Positions 34,412 to 46,520 are shown, numbered from the stretch's first letter. The stretch is DNA of 64,000 nt from Marasmius tenuissimus (GCA_029532415.1 JAQOTA010000033.1:372001-436000), one strand, 5' to 3'. Notes: generated from the letters alone by a model not told the origin. Made by a program: numbers and translations.

Positions 34412-34993
34412 CCTCTATTGCACTGACAGCCTCGCCGAAAGGAAGGTTGTCCTTGCAAGTCTACAACGGCTCCTGCACGAGACTGTTATCAACGACCACA
34501 CGGAGTAGACCCCAAGACTTCCTTATTCTGGAACCAGAGAAATCCCACACAAACCAGCTGGTACAAGTGTAAAAACCAACCCTGCCCAAACGCTACTCCA
34601 GAGAATTCAATCCCCGAGACTTTTCCCTTCGAAGACGACGAAGTACTTAATCCTATCCCTGCTCCCCGTGTACCAACCCCTGAACAAGAACCGACACCTC
34701 CGTCGCCACCGCTCTCCACTTCAGAACTTACAACTTCACTTGCACGCCTCACAGTAGCAGGCCCATCAGAAAAACCCGACAGTCCACCTACCGCTGCCAA
34801 TCCTGTCACTCCTAGTCCTCTTGATACACCGACCGCCCGTACCGAGATCCCAGCATTTGTTGCCTCAGAAGCCACCTTCGCTGTAATCCAGACCCCGACC
34901 AACACCAGACCATCTTCCGCTGCTGCACACAGAGCTCCTTCACCCACCGCATCCACCACATCTACCCATACTTCAGAATCTGACACCACCAAC

Positions 34994-36175
34994 ATGTCTA
35001 CATCCACTACTGCGAGCCAAGCCACGCTGGACGAAGTCCTGAGGGCAATGGTGAAATCCCAGAAAGAAACCCAAGCACAGCTAGACGCCATCAGGGAAGC
35101 CTTCCAATCCAACAAAGAGCCAGGAAGGATCATTGCCAAACCCAGTAACTTCAAGGGGGAAACCTGGGATGTGGCTCGATTCCTACCCATGTTCAAGAAC
35201 TGGGCCATACAAGAGAAGGTTCTCCAGCACCCAACGGAGAAAGATCAATTGGACGAGCGGAAGACAATTCAGTCTGCTCTGTCCTTCTGCGAAGGGAAGG
35301 CAGGAGCTTGGGCAGCCTACTACCTGATACAGGCCAACAAGGTAGCCCTGGGAGAGCTCCCTGCCGATCAGTTCCCTTTCGGAGGAAGATGGGCTCAGTT
35401 CGAAGAAGCCTTCAAAGTCCGATTTGGGGCAGCCAATGAAAAGGCAGATGCCATCGAAATCCTTACCAACCTTAAACAAGGGAACAAGACTGCAACTCTC
35501 TACAGTCAGGAATTCAAGGAGGCCGCAATGAAGACAGGACTATCAGACGCAGATCTTCGAATCCGATACCGCAAGGGTCTGAACGCAGACCTTAAACGAT
35601 TATTGGTGATGATGGAATTGTCCCAAGGAGAACCCGCCAATCTAACCGAACTAGAAACACGAGCTTGCAAAGCAGAGAGGTCCTTGCAGGAGGAAGGATT
35701 AGCGGCCAAGAGACAGGTAGAAACGACTGTCACTACTATTAGCGCGAACCGTTCCAACATCCCCACAGGAAATGGACGCACTAGGGAGGACTTTGTGAAA
35801 GCAATGCGGGGGAAGTGTTACGGATGCGGGGCGAGTGATCATACCAAGGCCAATGGGAACCACGGACAGGATAAATGCAACTACTGCGCACGTCCTGGAC
35901 ACAGGTCCAATGTATGCCAGGATAAGTACCTAGGGAGAGCACCCGGAGGAGGAATTCGACGCCAACAGATTTCAGCCACCCCTTTCACTCTCTTCCCGGA
36001 TGAACTGACACCTGCACCTTCGTACTCGCCACTGCCAGCGGCCCCTACTGCCCAGATCTCTGCCACTCCCTCTTCCACTCCCAACATGGATGCCGTTGCC
36101 CAAATCGCGGCCCTTCAACAAGCCCTAGCCCAACAGAACACTATTCTCCAACAACTCATGCAAAAGGATTTTTAA
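34994..36175 (+). CDS. Gag of element A2 (393 residues from first ATG)
   Basis: Capsid-type N-terminal half, then a zinc-knuckle zone (C-Y-G-C-G-A-S-D-H and C-N-Y-C-A-R-P-G-H-x4-C) and a Pro/Ala/Gln-rich end. Coats the element RNA and forms the particle. The first ATG is at 34994, but the same frame is open back to about 34428 with no ATG and is Pro/Thr/Ser-rich. Between A1 and A2 the upstream stretch differs by a 6-bp, frame-keeping deletion, which suggests that it is translated (non-AUG or spliced start). The frame ends TTT TAA at a T5 run; pol follows in the -1 frame. Confidence 0.9.
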   Translation: MSTSTTASQATLDEVLRAMVKSQKETQAQLDAIREAFQSNKEPGRIIAKPSNFKGETWDVARFLPMFKNWAIQEKVLQHPTEKDQLDERKTIQSALSFCEGKAGAWAAYYLIQANKVALGELPADQFPFGGRWAQFEEAFKVRFGAANEKADAIEILTNLKQGNKTATLYSQEFKEAAMKTGLSDADLRIRYRKGLNADLKRLLVMMELSQGEPANLTELETRACKAERSLQEEGLAAKRQVETTVTTISANRSNIPTGNGRTREDFVKAMRGKCYGCGASDHTKANGNHGQDKCNYCARPGHRSNVCQDKYLGRAPGGGIRRQQISATPFTLFPDELTPAPSYSPLPAAPTAQISATPSSTPNMDAVAQIAALQQALAQQNTILQQLMQKDF

Positions 36176-36180
36176 GTAGG

Positions 36181-39100
36181 GTGTCCGCCTTCGCCGTGAC
36201 GAAGACACCCTCACCAGCTTCAGTCTATGCTTCCTCCTCGTATGACTCAATTCACTCATGTACAATATCCTCCGTTCGCGAAATAGACACTCTCTCACCT
36301 CACTTCCGCATACGAGTCACACTGAAAGGAAAGCATCGCCAGACTGAAACAACGGCCATGATTGATAGCGGGGCCACCGCATTATTTCTTGGAAAATCCT
36401 TTGTTGCAACCAATCGCATCACCACCTTCCCTCTCCAACACCCGATTCGAGTTCACAACATCGATGGAACGCTAAACCAGGCTGGAAGCATCACACGCTA
36501 CGCTCGTCTAGGTCTGGTAGTGGAGGACACCGAGACGTGGACGGACTTCTTGGTTACGGATCTAGGAGGAGAGCACGTTATATTAGGACTACCCTGGCTT
36601 CGGAAGACCAATCCTCAGATCAACTGGAAAGGGGGACAACTTTCAGTCCCAAAACGAGGAGTGGAGATAGAAGAAGTGGAGGACGAAGAGAAATGGGCAG
36701 GAACAGGTAATCCACCACTCAGCGACGCTATTCTTGAAGCTATCGACGACCCCTTCGAAACCATCCATGCATCCATTATCGAAACACCCACGGTGGAGCC
36801 TGAAGATGCAACGCCACTTTATCATATCATGGCCAACCGGGCCGCACGCAGATCTCTAGTCAAAAAAGGAATCTTGGAGGACTGTCATGACGAGGTATGG
36901 GTTGCAGCAGGGTACACGTACTCTCAACAGATTGCCGAAGAAACCAACAAGGAAAAGCCAAAACAGTCATTCGAGGAGATGGTACCAGAATCATATCGGG
37001 AATACGCTAAAGTCTTTTCTGAGCAGGAATCCGAACGACTTCCAGCTCACAAGCCATGGGATCACGCTATCGAACTCACACCAGGATCACCACAGACCAT
37101 GAAAACGAAGGTCTACCCTATGTCACTCAACGAACAACAAGAACTGGACAAGTTCCTGGAAGAGAATCAACGGAAAGGCTACATCCGACCCTCGAAATCA
37201 CCTCTTGCGTCACCTGTTTTCTTTGTGAAGAAGAAGGATGGGAAACTCAGATTCGTGCAGGACTATCGGAAACTTAACGAGTACACTATCAAGAACCGTT
37301 ATCCACTCCCCCTGGTCACAGATATCGTCAATCGACTCCAAGGTGCGAAGTATTTCACAAAGTTTGATGTACGATGGGGATACAACAACGTACGGATTAA
37401 GGAAGGAGATGAATGGAAGGCCGCCTTTGCAATCAATAGGGGACTTTTCGAACCAAGAGTGATGTTCTTCGGACTCACTAACTCGCCTGCTACGTTCCAA
37501 TCCCTCATGAACTCTATATTTGCCGATCTCATCGCCCTAGGAAAAGTCGCCGTTTACCTGGACGACATTCTTATCTTCACCAGCACGCGAGAGGAGCATC
37601 AGATCCTAGTCAAAGAGGTCTTGTCACGACTCCAGAAACACGACCTCTACCTGCGACCAGAGAAATGCCAATTTGAACAACAGGAAATCGAGTACTTGGG
37701 ACTCCTGATCAGTGAAGGCCAAGTACGCATGGATCCAGCTAAAGTCAGAGCTGTACGAGAATGGGCAACCCCTCGAAATCTGCGTGATGTCCGGGGCTTT
37801 TTGGGATTCGCCAACTTCTACCGACGATTCATTAAGGATTTTGCGAAAACGGCACGACCACTGAACGACCTCACACGGAAACATGTCTCCTTCAACTGGG
37901 GAACCCAACAACAAGCAGCCTTTGACGAACTTCGAACAGCCTTCACCACTGCTCCAATCCTAACTCTTTGGGACCCAGACCGGCCAACACGCATTGAAGT
38001 CGACGCCTCTGGATTTGCTACAGGAGGAGTACTATCCCAGAAATTGGAGGACGGCTTATGGCATCCAGTTGCATTCCGATCAGCATCCATGCAGCCAGCG
38101 GAGAGAAATTATGAGATATGGGACCGGGAAATGTTAGCCATCATCGACGCCCTGAAGGACTGGCGATACTTCCTGGAAGGACAACCTCAGCCATTCGAAA
38201 TCCTAACCGACCATTCGAATTTGGAATTCTGGAAGAACGCTCAAAACCTAAGTCGCCGACAGGCTCGCTGGGCACTCTATCTGTCCCGTTTCCACTTCCA
38301 ACTCGGTCATCGCCCTGGCAAAACCAACACACTAGCCGACCCCCTCTCTCGCATGACAGCACATCAGGTCTCAGATAATGAGGACAATCGCCAACAAGTG
38401 GTTCTCGGACCAGAAGTCTTTGTACAAATTGCAGCCACAGCATTGGTCAACCCACTCGAAAATCGGATCAGGGAAGCCTCTATTAGAGAAGCTGAAGTAT
38501 TGGAAGGACTCCGGCAGTTGAAGAAGAATGGGCCGTCGCGATTGGTAAACGGACTAGCTGAGTGGGAAGAGGACAACGGACTGGTATATCACAGAGGGCG
38601 AGTATACGTACCCCCAGATGAGGAGCTGCGAAGGGAGGTAGTGCGACAGTGTCATGACGACCCAACCGCAGGACATCCTGGGCTCCACGGCACACTTGAC
38701 CTGGTAGACACTCACTTCTGGTGGCCAACCATGCGCTCGTTCGTGGAGAAATACGTGGAAGGATGCGATTCCTGTGCACGCAAAAAGCTACACCGACACC
38801 CGCGCGCTGTTACACAACCCCTCGAAGTGCCGAATGGCCCATGGGAAGAAGTTGGAGTCGATCTGATCACTCAGCTGCCAGACTCTCACGGCTACGATGC
38901 CATCCTGGTCTGCACTGATCTCTTCACGAAACAGGTCCACACCATTCCCTGCACCACTACCATCACCGCTGAAGGGATAGCAGACCTCTACTACCGAGAA
39001 ATATTCCGACTACATGGACTACCCCTGCGTTTCGTATCCGATCGAGGTCCTCAGTTTAACGCCAAGCTCACCAGAGCGCTACTAAAACGACTAGGAATCA

Positions 39101-39924
39101 AGGGTAGCTTCACCTCAGGGTACCACCCCCAGGCCAATGGACAGACAGAAAGAGCGAACCAGGAGGTGGAAAAGTACTTGAGGTTGTATACGAACTACCG
39201 ACAAGACGATTGGTCCGAACATCTTCCACTCGCAGAGTTTGTACTCAACTCCCGCACACACTCGGCTCACCATTTATCCCCCTTCGAACTCCTATATGGG
39301 TACCTGCCCCTTTTCAATATCCCAGTGGGACGACGATCCGGGATTCCAGAAGTCGAAAACCGCATCAACATTCTGCGGGAAGTACGCCGGGATGCGGGGG
39401 CAGCTCTACACTTGACGAAACGACACCAGAAGGAGGGATACGAGCGAGGAAAGAAGAAGGCACACCAGTTCAAGGTTGGGGACTTTGTTTGGCTGGACGG
39501 ATCGGACTTCAACCTGAAACTGTCAAGCGAGAAGCTGGGCGATCAGAGCCTGGGCCCCTTCGAGATAGTACAGGAAGTGGGAGGTTTGGACTATCGGTTG
39601 GATTTGCCAGAAGAGCTGGGGCGACACCACGCCATCTTCCATGTCGACAAACTCTACCCCTACAAAGGCAACCTGATTAACGGTCTACTACCTGAACCCC
39701 CGGGGCCAATCGAGATCGAGGGCGAGGACGAACCGGAGTATGAGGTGGACGAAATTCTTGACAGTCAGTATAGGTGGCACCGGTTGGAGTATAGAGTCAA
39801 GTGGAAGGGAGACCACCGAAGCACATGGGAACCAGCACCGAACCTGAAGAACGCACCACGAAAGGTAAAAGAGTTCCACAAGAAACACCCGGCGGCAGCA
39901 GGACCAGCACCCCGAGACAACTAA
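36181..39924 (+). CDS. Pol polyprotein of element A2: protease, RT, RNase H, integrase, chromodomain
   Basis: One frame of about 1247 codons, -1 relative to Gag and open upstream into the gag end, with no ATG; expressed probably as a Gag-Pol fusion by slippage near the T5 run at 36169-36173. Domains in order: aspartic protease (D-S-G-A-T, residue about 62); reverse transcriptase (Y-L-D-D, residues 459-462); RNase H (E-V-D-A-S-G, Asp about 608, and E-I-L-T-D-H); integrase zinc finger (H-x-G-H...C-D-S-C-A, about 825-870) and D-D-E core (V-G-V-D-L, S-D-R-G-P-Q-F, T-E-R-A-N-Q-E); C-terminal chromodomain (Y-E-V-D-E-I-L-D-S, Y-R-V-K-W-K-G, T-W-E-P), which in this clade can guide integration to modified chromatin. 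All catalytic residues are present. Length is normal for a chromovirus. Confidence 0.95.
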   Translation: MSAFAVTKTPSPASVYASSSYDSIHSCTISSVREIDTLSPHFRIRVTLKGKHRQTETTAMIDSGATALFLGKSFVATNRITTFPLQHPIRVHNIDGTLNQAGSITRYARLGLVVEDTETWTDFLVTDLGGEHVILGLPWLRKTNPQINWKGGQLSVPKRGVEIEEVEDEEKWAGTGNPPLSDAILEAIDDPFETIHASIIETPTVEPEDATPLYHIMANRAARRSLVKKGILEDCHDEVWVAAGYTYSQQIAEETNKEKPKQSFEEMVPESYREYAKVFSEQESERLPAHKPWDHAIELTPGSPQTMKTKVYPMSLNEQQELDKFLEENQRKGYIRPSKSPLASPVFFVKKKDGKLRFVQDYRKLNEYTIKNRYPLPLVTDIVNRLQGAKYFTKFDVRWGYNNVRIKEGDEWKAAFAINRGLFEPRVMFFGLTNSPATFQSLMNSIFADLIALGKVAVYLDDILIFTSTREEHQILVKEVLSRLQKHDLYLRPEKCQFEQQEIEYLGLLISEGQVRMDPAKVRAVREWATPRNLRDVRGFLGFANFYRRFIKDFAKTARPLNDLTRKHVSFNWGTQQQAAFDELRTAFTTAPILTLWDPDRPTRIEVDASGFATGGVLSQKLEDGLWHPVAFRSASMQPAERNYEIWDREMLAIIDALKDWRYFLEGQPQPFEILTDHSNLEFWKNAQNLSRRQARWALYLSRFHFQLGHRPGKTNTLADPLSRMTAHQVSDNEDNRQQVVLGPEVFVQIAATALVNPLENRIREASIREAEVLEGLRQLKKNGPSRLVNGLAEWEEDNGLVYHRGRVYVPPDEELRREVVRQCHDDPTAGHPGLHGTLDLVDTHFWWPTMRSFVEKYVEGCDSCARKKLHRHPRAVTQPLEVPNGPWEEVGVDLITQLPDSHGYDAILVCTDLFTKQVHTIPCTTTITAEGIADLYYREIFRLHGLPLRFVSDRGPQFNAKLTRALLKRLGIKGSFTSGYHPQANGQTERANQEVEKYLRLYTNYRQDDWSEHLPLAEFVLNSRTHSAHHLSPFELLYGYLPLFNIPVGRRSGIPEVENRINILREVRRDAGAALHLTKRHQKEGYERGKKKAHQFKVGDFVWLDGSDFNLKLSSEKLGDQSLGPFEIVQEVGGLDYRLDLPEELGRHHAIFHVDKLYPYKGNLINGLLPEPPGPIEIEGEDEPEYEVDEILDSQYRWHRLEYRVKWKGDHRSTWEPAPNLKNAPRKVKEFHKKHPAAAGPAPRDN

Positions 39925-39952
39925 GGTGTAGTCATCGAGGACGATGAAGCGT

Positions 39953-39962
39953 AGAAGGGGGG
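39953..39962 (+). promoter_or_regulatory. Polypurine tract of A2
   Basis: AGAAGGGGGG lies three bases before the 3' LTR, where plus-strand priming is expected. The same tract occurs in A1 at 50035-50044. Confidence 0.8.
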
Positions 39963-39965
39963 TAA

Positions 39966-40450
39966 TGTCATGAAGACGCCACTTTTCCCTCCACCATTTG
40001 CTCACATGATTATCACATGTCCTTTTCCCACGGTCACTTACTATACATCCTTATTTCTCACGATTCCCTTTCTTAACCCACCATCGCGCAGCCTTAACCC
40101 ACATCGCGCAAGCCATCCCATTATCTCATACCGACTCATTCCTTATTCATCCTTGACTCATACTTACTCATACACGACTCATAGGTAGCCACTCCGACTC
40201 CAGCTCTGACTGTAGGATAGGTATATAAGCTAGCTAGTCTTCACCTGGTCCCTCATCTTGACCTCTTGTCGTTGGGACCAGGTGAGTAGTACAGTCTCCT
40301 TCGCTTTCCTTCTCTACAATAGATCTAACTTGTCGTTGGGACCAGTTCTGCCTTATCTCTGCCTGAGTTGAGCCCGCTGCTCCTCTCCTAGCTTGCTACC
40401 ACCGCTCTCTGCCTTCGCCGTCTCCGATAGACGATCAGCACTTCGTGACA
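39966..40450 (+). repeat. 3' LTR of element A2
   Basis: Identical to the 5' LTR by my reading. Followed by the GAGGA duplication and resumption of the B gag frame. Confidence 0.97.
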
Positions 40451-40455
40451 GAGGA

Positions 40456-42356
40456 CTTAAGAGAAGTGAGACGTCATTTCGTGGAACCTTTTGGTCCCGA
40501 CGATCATGTCCATCGAGGAATGGGAAACACCCGTTCAACTCCCAATAGGGATGTTTCACGGGACCCAGGAGATCCTGGAGATCCTTCTGATGACGATGAC
40601 GAATTTGGAGATGGTTCTAGGCCACCTCCTAAACGAGGACATTCTAGAGAACCTCGTAAAGACAGCACACCCCAGAAGATGGGTGGTGGACCACCGGGAC
40701 CGCCAGGACCTCCTGGACCTCCCGATGGTGGTGATTTGAACGGTGAACACACTGATACGGATCCTGATAAGACAGATTCAGATGATGAAAATCCGGATGG
40801 TTATTATTCGGGACGCAGGGAAGCAATTCAAATGATCTGCTTCAACTCAGGAGGCCCGTTTACCCACTGTATTTGGTCAAACCAGATATACATCTGCTGA
40901 TGCCACCTTCAGTGCCAAGGAGGTTTTCGTGTATGACCCGAAACCTCGTGCTGAAGCTGAACTACTCAGAGCTGCGTTTCAGCGCTTCGAGGATCTGATA
41001 ATTTATCAATTATTGGGTGCCAAAGTATCTGAGAAGACCACATCGGGTCTTCGTAAGAATTTACTTCAATCAATCCCCAAACCTGACTTCTATCATGGGG
41101 ATAATAATGATTATGTCACGTTTGACGAGTGGGTCCGCTCGTTAGTCCGTTGGTTAGCACTAGCGGGACTTGTGGGTCCTGAAAGACGCTGGAGCAAGTC
41201 TCTAAATGATTGGGTACTTACTTCAATTGACTTACAACATACTAACGTTGTGGGTACACTACTCAAAGGCAGCAGCGCAATCTGGTTTTCAGATTATGTT
41301 GAAGCTACGCCTGATTCATTCGACTGGAGTGCACCATACCTCGCTCGAATGTCCTTCATGGAAGTCATAAGTGGACTTTACAGAAGATTTATCCATGATG
41401 CTTCATTATCTCACGTTGGAGAGAAGCTCGAGGATGTACGATACTCTGCCAGTGGCGGAGTTAAAGGCGTGTTTAGCGCCATGGTTCGTTATGCGAAATG
41501 TATGCCGAGCCCTCCAGACCCTTATACTTTCAAGCAGCAGTTGCTCTTGAAACTTCCTGAATCCATGTCTGATGACATGACTTCGATTCATGGTGTGTCT
41601 GCTGAAGCGTCTACCGTGGATGCAATTATGCAGGCAGCTCTGACTTGTGAACGGAGTTTTAACGCCAAGAAATACTTGTCACGGTTAAAAGAGGAGAATA
41701 AGTGCGCACGTAGACGCCGTTCTCGCTCGAAGTCCCGAGACAAGAAGAAGAAGGAGAAAGGACGTTCTCCTTCCCCTAAACGACTTCAGAAAGTTGAAGG
41801 CCGTAGATATCAGGTAGACGCCTATCGAAAAGATGGGAATAATCGCTACCCACCGAGAATTGAGCAACGATATCCGCCCAAGAACAGAAATGGTTATCCT
41901 CCTCGGGATAATCATTTTCCCAATAGGGAAAGCGATCGTAATGCTACGGGCTCCAAGCCCAATGACATGCCGCAGAGTAATCCCAAACCATCCAACCAGT
42001 ATTATCGGAAGGTGGATGCCAATGGGAAGCCTGGCGGACGCCTCTACCATATGGTTGAGGTATCAGATGAAGAATCTGATTCAAAAAGTACCACTTCGGA
42101 GCCAGCGGACGAGGTCCTCGCCGCTATGGGTTCCAACGCAGGGGCTGACAACGATTCCGATGATGAATCTGATCCTTGGGGTGGTTCACAGTATTCAAGT
42201 GGACCCGAGGAACATCTTGGATTCATGAGAGACGAAAGTTATGAGAGGTTCAACTTCATGACTGAAGTGGCAGAATCGGATGATTTTGATTCTGATGATG
42301 GACTCACCGTAGATTACGATGAGTGTGAACAATTGGAGTTCACTGAATACCTTTGA
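40456..42356 (+). pseudogene. Gag of element B, main portion, frameshifted
   Basis: Resumes the frame cut by A2 (E-D-L-R-E-V-R-R-H-F). An acidic and Pro/Gly-rich stretch (P-P-G-P-P-G-P-P) is followed, after a change of frame between 40836 and 40900, by a long capsid-like region (A-F-Q-R-F-E-D, F-D-E-W-V-R-S-L-V-R-W-L) and a basic RS-rich nucleic-acid-binding part (R-R-R-R-S-R-S-K-S-R-D-K-K-K-K). The frame ends at TGA 42354-42356. Protease follows in the same frame three bases later, so this stop may be a readthrough point or another nonsense change. Confidence 0.75.
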
Positions 42357-42359
42357 ACC

Positions 42360-45300
42360 ATGAAGGGATCGAAGGATGGGATTGAACCCACCTTGAAACC
42401 TACCAAGATTCGCATTCCCCACATGGGAAAGCGACCTAAGCGTACCATTGAACAAAACAGATGCCTTGCGGCGTTTGTAGAAATTAATGGTTTGAGGGCC
42501 TTTGTTCTGTTTGACAGTGGCAGTACGGCTGACGCTGTCAGCCCAGACTTTGCTAAATTAGCAAAGTTAAAAGTGTTTCAACTGGAAAATCCAGTAACCC
42601 TACGATTAGGTACCAAGGGTAGCCGTTCAAAAATCAATCACGGCTGCTACTCACCTTACAAGTTGGGGTCCGCGGAATCGAAGTCTTACTTCGATATCGC
42701 TAATGTGGACCGCTATGATGCGGTTGTAGGTACTGTGTTCATGAAAAGACACAGTGTCTCATTGCATTTCGAAGACAATAGTATTCGGGTTAAAGGCTCA
42801 CATATACCCTCTCTTTCTGAAGGGGAGGAATTGAGGGAGCTTGCTCGTCGAAATGCGAAAAGAGTGTCGACCAAGTATGAAATTCCAGACGGCAGAGAAC
42901 TTGATGTTCGAAAATGCCCGGGACCGAAATGACTATATGATAGTCATCAGTCTAACGTGGTCGAACCACCGTGGACTCGATACGCTACCACCATAACGGA
43001 GGTAGCTGAAGATGAAGATAAAACAAGAAATAAGCTGAATCGGCACTTACCTGTACTGATGGGGCCCGACGACTCCATTACAGTGGAGGATATGATTGCT
43101 CTAATGAAGCATGTCAGTGAACGAAACTATGATAGTAAAAGCCTCAATGGAGACTTACATGAGATTGAAGAACTCGTTAGAGAATTCAACACCCAAAATG
43201 GGATCCCAATAGCGGTACCTGACAAGGCCAGCGCTAAACCTCCTGTTTTGGAATCATTCCGCGCTAGTGTGGATCTATTTCAAACTTGGATAGATTCCGC
43301 CGAAGTCTTCAGTGGTAAGAAATACACTGAGGAAGACATACCTTGTTTGAAAAAACAGTGGTTAGATGCCTGTAAAGACATCATGAGTGGTGTGCCTGAA
43401 CAGCTACCACCGTACCGGGAAGTAAATCACACTATCCCGTTGATTGATCCCGATAAGAAATACAGGACATATACCCCTCACTGTCCTGATTCTGTTCGGG
43501 AAGTTCTCACCGAAAAAATAGCACGTTATACGCGTGCTGGATAGTGGGAACCACGAGCTGTAAGCTCAGCATCTCCAATGCTTTGTATAGCTAAGAAGGA
43601 CGGAGGTCTACGTACCACTGTTGATTGCCGGGAAAGGAATGCAAACACCATTCGTGATGTTACTCCTCTCCCGGATCAGGATCGCGTTAGGATGCAGACT
43701 GCTAGCGCAAAATTTAGATCCAAGATCGATTTATCTGATGCTTACGAGCAAGTGAGGATAGTCGCCGAAGATGTCGTTAAAACGGCATTTTCCACAGTAA
43801 ATGGAACCTTTGTTAGTCATTTTATGCAACAAGGGGATACCAACGCACCTTCTACCTTTCAGAGGTTGATGAATACTATATTTCGAGACTACATCGGGAT
43901 CTTTATGCATGTGTATCTGGATGATATATTTGTATTCAGTAACACGATTGAGGAACACGAGAGATACCTAGGTCTCGTATTCGATAAATTGCGTGAGCAG
44001 AAGCTCTACCTGAAATCCAGTAAGGTGGAACTTTACGCTGCAGTCATGGACTGCCTAGGTCATGCCATAGATGACCTGGGTTTACATGCGGATAGCGATA
44101 AACTTAGTAAGATCCGCGAGTGGAGAACCCCTCGGGACTACAATGACATCCAGAAGTTTCTAGGGATAGTGAATTACATTGCTCCCTACCTTCCGGATAT
44201 CTCGTCGTATACTACTCCGTTATCGGATATGTCGAGTAATGGTCAGCCCTTCTTTTGGCGACCAATTCACGATGTGTGTTTTCAGCACATCAAGGACCTA
44301 TGCTGTAAGACGCCGGTGTTAAAACCAATAGATCCTAAGAATCCAGACCCAATCTGGGTAATATGTGACGCTTCTGTGTCCGGAATCGGAGCAATGTATG
44401 GCCAAGGACCTACCTGGCAGACGTGTCGCCCTGCTGGCTTCATGTCGAAGAAATTCACTCATGCCCAACGGAACTATCGAGTCTTTGAACTCGAGACGTT
44501 GGCCATACTCGAAGCCCTTCTGAAATGGGAGGATAAGCTCATTGGTTACAAAGTTCACGTTGTTACTGATCACCAAGCTTTGGAGTTTTTCCACACACAG
44601 AAAAAATTATCAGGCCGTCAGATGCGCTGGATGGAATATCTAGCGCGATTTGACCTGACTATTACCTACATTAAGGGTATCACAAACCGCGTTGCAGATA
44701 TTCTGTCTCGATATTACGAGTCGGACACTGAGGATGAGGTCCAGAAACCTCATCACTACATCAATGCAGATATCCGTATTGATAAATTAGCTGAAGACTT
44801 ACCTTCTGATTGCCAGAAGGAAATATTCGGCTTAGTCGAGCAAATTCTTGCACGACGAGAAGCTAAAGATAACCGGGAGCCTCGAGAAATTGAAGCTGAG
44901 GAGCTCGAACTTGCTCGTGAACCCTCGGAATGGGACTCTGATCCTAGTCCAGAGTTTAACCCGACAGTCTATGACTCTCTAGTCAACGGACCTAGCCTCA
45001 CGACTCACTTTGAGTCGGATAAGGAGTTTATATCAGATCTCCAGAGCAGTACATCTGAAGACCCACTCCTGAAACGTGTTCTTGAGAAACCGGATGACCA
45101 TCCCGATTTCGAGATCGAGAATGAACTCGTGTGGACTAAAAACCACGCTGGTAAATGTGTACTATGCGTACCTAAGTCCAAAAAGGGTGTCAGATCTTTA
45201 CGGGGACTGATTTTAGATACAGCTCACCGAGTTGTAGGTCATTACGGCTCACAACGAACGGCAACATATATCCGCCACAGTTATTGGTGGCCTGGATTGT

Positions 45301-46520
45301 TTGCGATGACTGACAAGTTCTGTCGATCTTGTCAACCTTGTATTCAGTCCAAGACAATTCCCCGAGCTCCCGCAGGGAAATTACATCCTTTACCTACTCC
45401 CAATCGTCCTTGGGAATCTATATCTATGGATTTTATAGGTCCATTCCCAGAAGTCAAGGGAATGAACTACGTGTGGGTGATAGTCTGTTGACTCACCTCA
45501 CAAGTCCATCTGTTGCCTTGTCATACCAGTAACACGGCTACGGATCTTTCATTGTTATACATGAAGGATATAGTGAAATTGCATGGCTTACCGAGATCGA
45601 TGGTATCGGACAGAGACCCAAAATTTACCTCTGTCTGGTGGAAAGAGATTCATCGCCTCCCAGGCTCAAAACTCTCAATGTCCACATCTTTCCACCCGCA
45701 GACCGATGGAAAGACAGAACGTGCCAATAGAAATATTGCGCAAATACTACGTGCAATGGTTAGACCTGACCAACGAGATTGGCTGGTTAAATTACCCTAC
45801 ACGGAGTTTGCAATCAATTCAAGTGTTAGCGAAACGACAGGTTTCACACCTTTTGAGTTGAATTACGGGTACATCCCGTCGATGCTATTTGAACTCGAGA
45901 ATATGAAGAACACACCCCCTGGTGTACGTGCCTTCGGAATACAGGCTATGCAGAACCTGTTAGACGCGCATGATGCAATTATAGCCGCGCGTGTATTCCA
46001 GACTCACAATGCAAATAACCGCAGGAGTTCGGAACCCGACATAAAAGTTGGGTCGAAGGTCTATCTTTCGACTAAAAACTTAAACCTACCTAAGGGAAGA
46101 GCAACGAGACTTATGCCTAAGTATGTGGGTCCATACGCTGTGCTTGATGCCAAGCCGGAGGTTTCGGTGTATACCTTGGACCTACCTGAGGAACTGATAA
46201 ATCGGGGAATACATGACGTATTCCACGTTAGTTTGTTGAAACCTTTCCATGAGACAGACCCGCTTCTGTTTCCTGACAGGTCGAAAACGGATCCTTATGA
46301 TTACGGGGCCCCTCCTGAATCAGAAGAATTCGTCGACTCTATTCAAGATCATAAGTTTGTGAAGGGTAAACCCCAATTTCACACTTATTGGACCTTGGGT
46401 GACATAACTTGGGAACCATATTCCACTGTTTGCAGGCTGAAAGCCCTCGACGAATATTATACGTTGATGGGCATATCCCGATGGCAAGACTTGCCTCGTG
46501 GGAAACAGAAAAGGGGATAG
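42360..46520 (+). pseudogene. Pol of element B: protease, RT, RNase H, integrase, chromodomain-like tail, with stops
   Basis: One frame throughout, interrupted by TGA 42930-42932, TAG 43542-43544 and TGA 45489-45491. Protease (F-D-S-G-S-T, about 42510), RT (K-K-D-G-G-L-R, then V-Y-L-D-D-I-F at about 43912), RNase H (I-C-D-A-S-V-S and V-T-D-H-Q-A), integrase zinc finger (H-R-V-V-G-H-Y-G...C-R-S-C-Q-P-C) and core (M-D-F-I-G-P, S-D-R-D-P-K-F, K-T-E-R-A-N-R) are legible. The end has chromodomain-like sequence (F-V-D-S-I-Q-D-H, I-T-W-E-P). The catalytic residues survive; only stops inactivate it. The TGAs fit CGA to TGA changes. The lineage is distinct from A. Confidence 0.88.

Larger units (their letters stand above)
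33915..40450 (+). mobile_element. Ty3/gypsy chromovirus A2, intact youngest element of the nest
   Basis: LTRs 33915-34399 and 39966-40450 (485 bp each) read identical base for base. Flanks are GAGGA on both sides (33910-33914 and 40451-40455). Gag (393 codons) and pol (about 1247 codons) are uninterrupted, the self-primer site is fully complementary, and a polypurine tract is present. All parts needed for autonomous transposition appear to be there. It sits in the gag of B. Confidence 0.97.
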
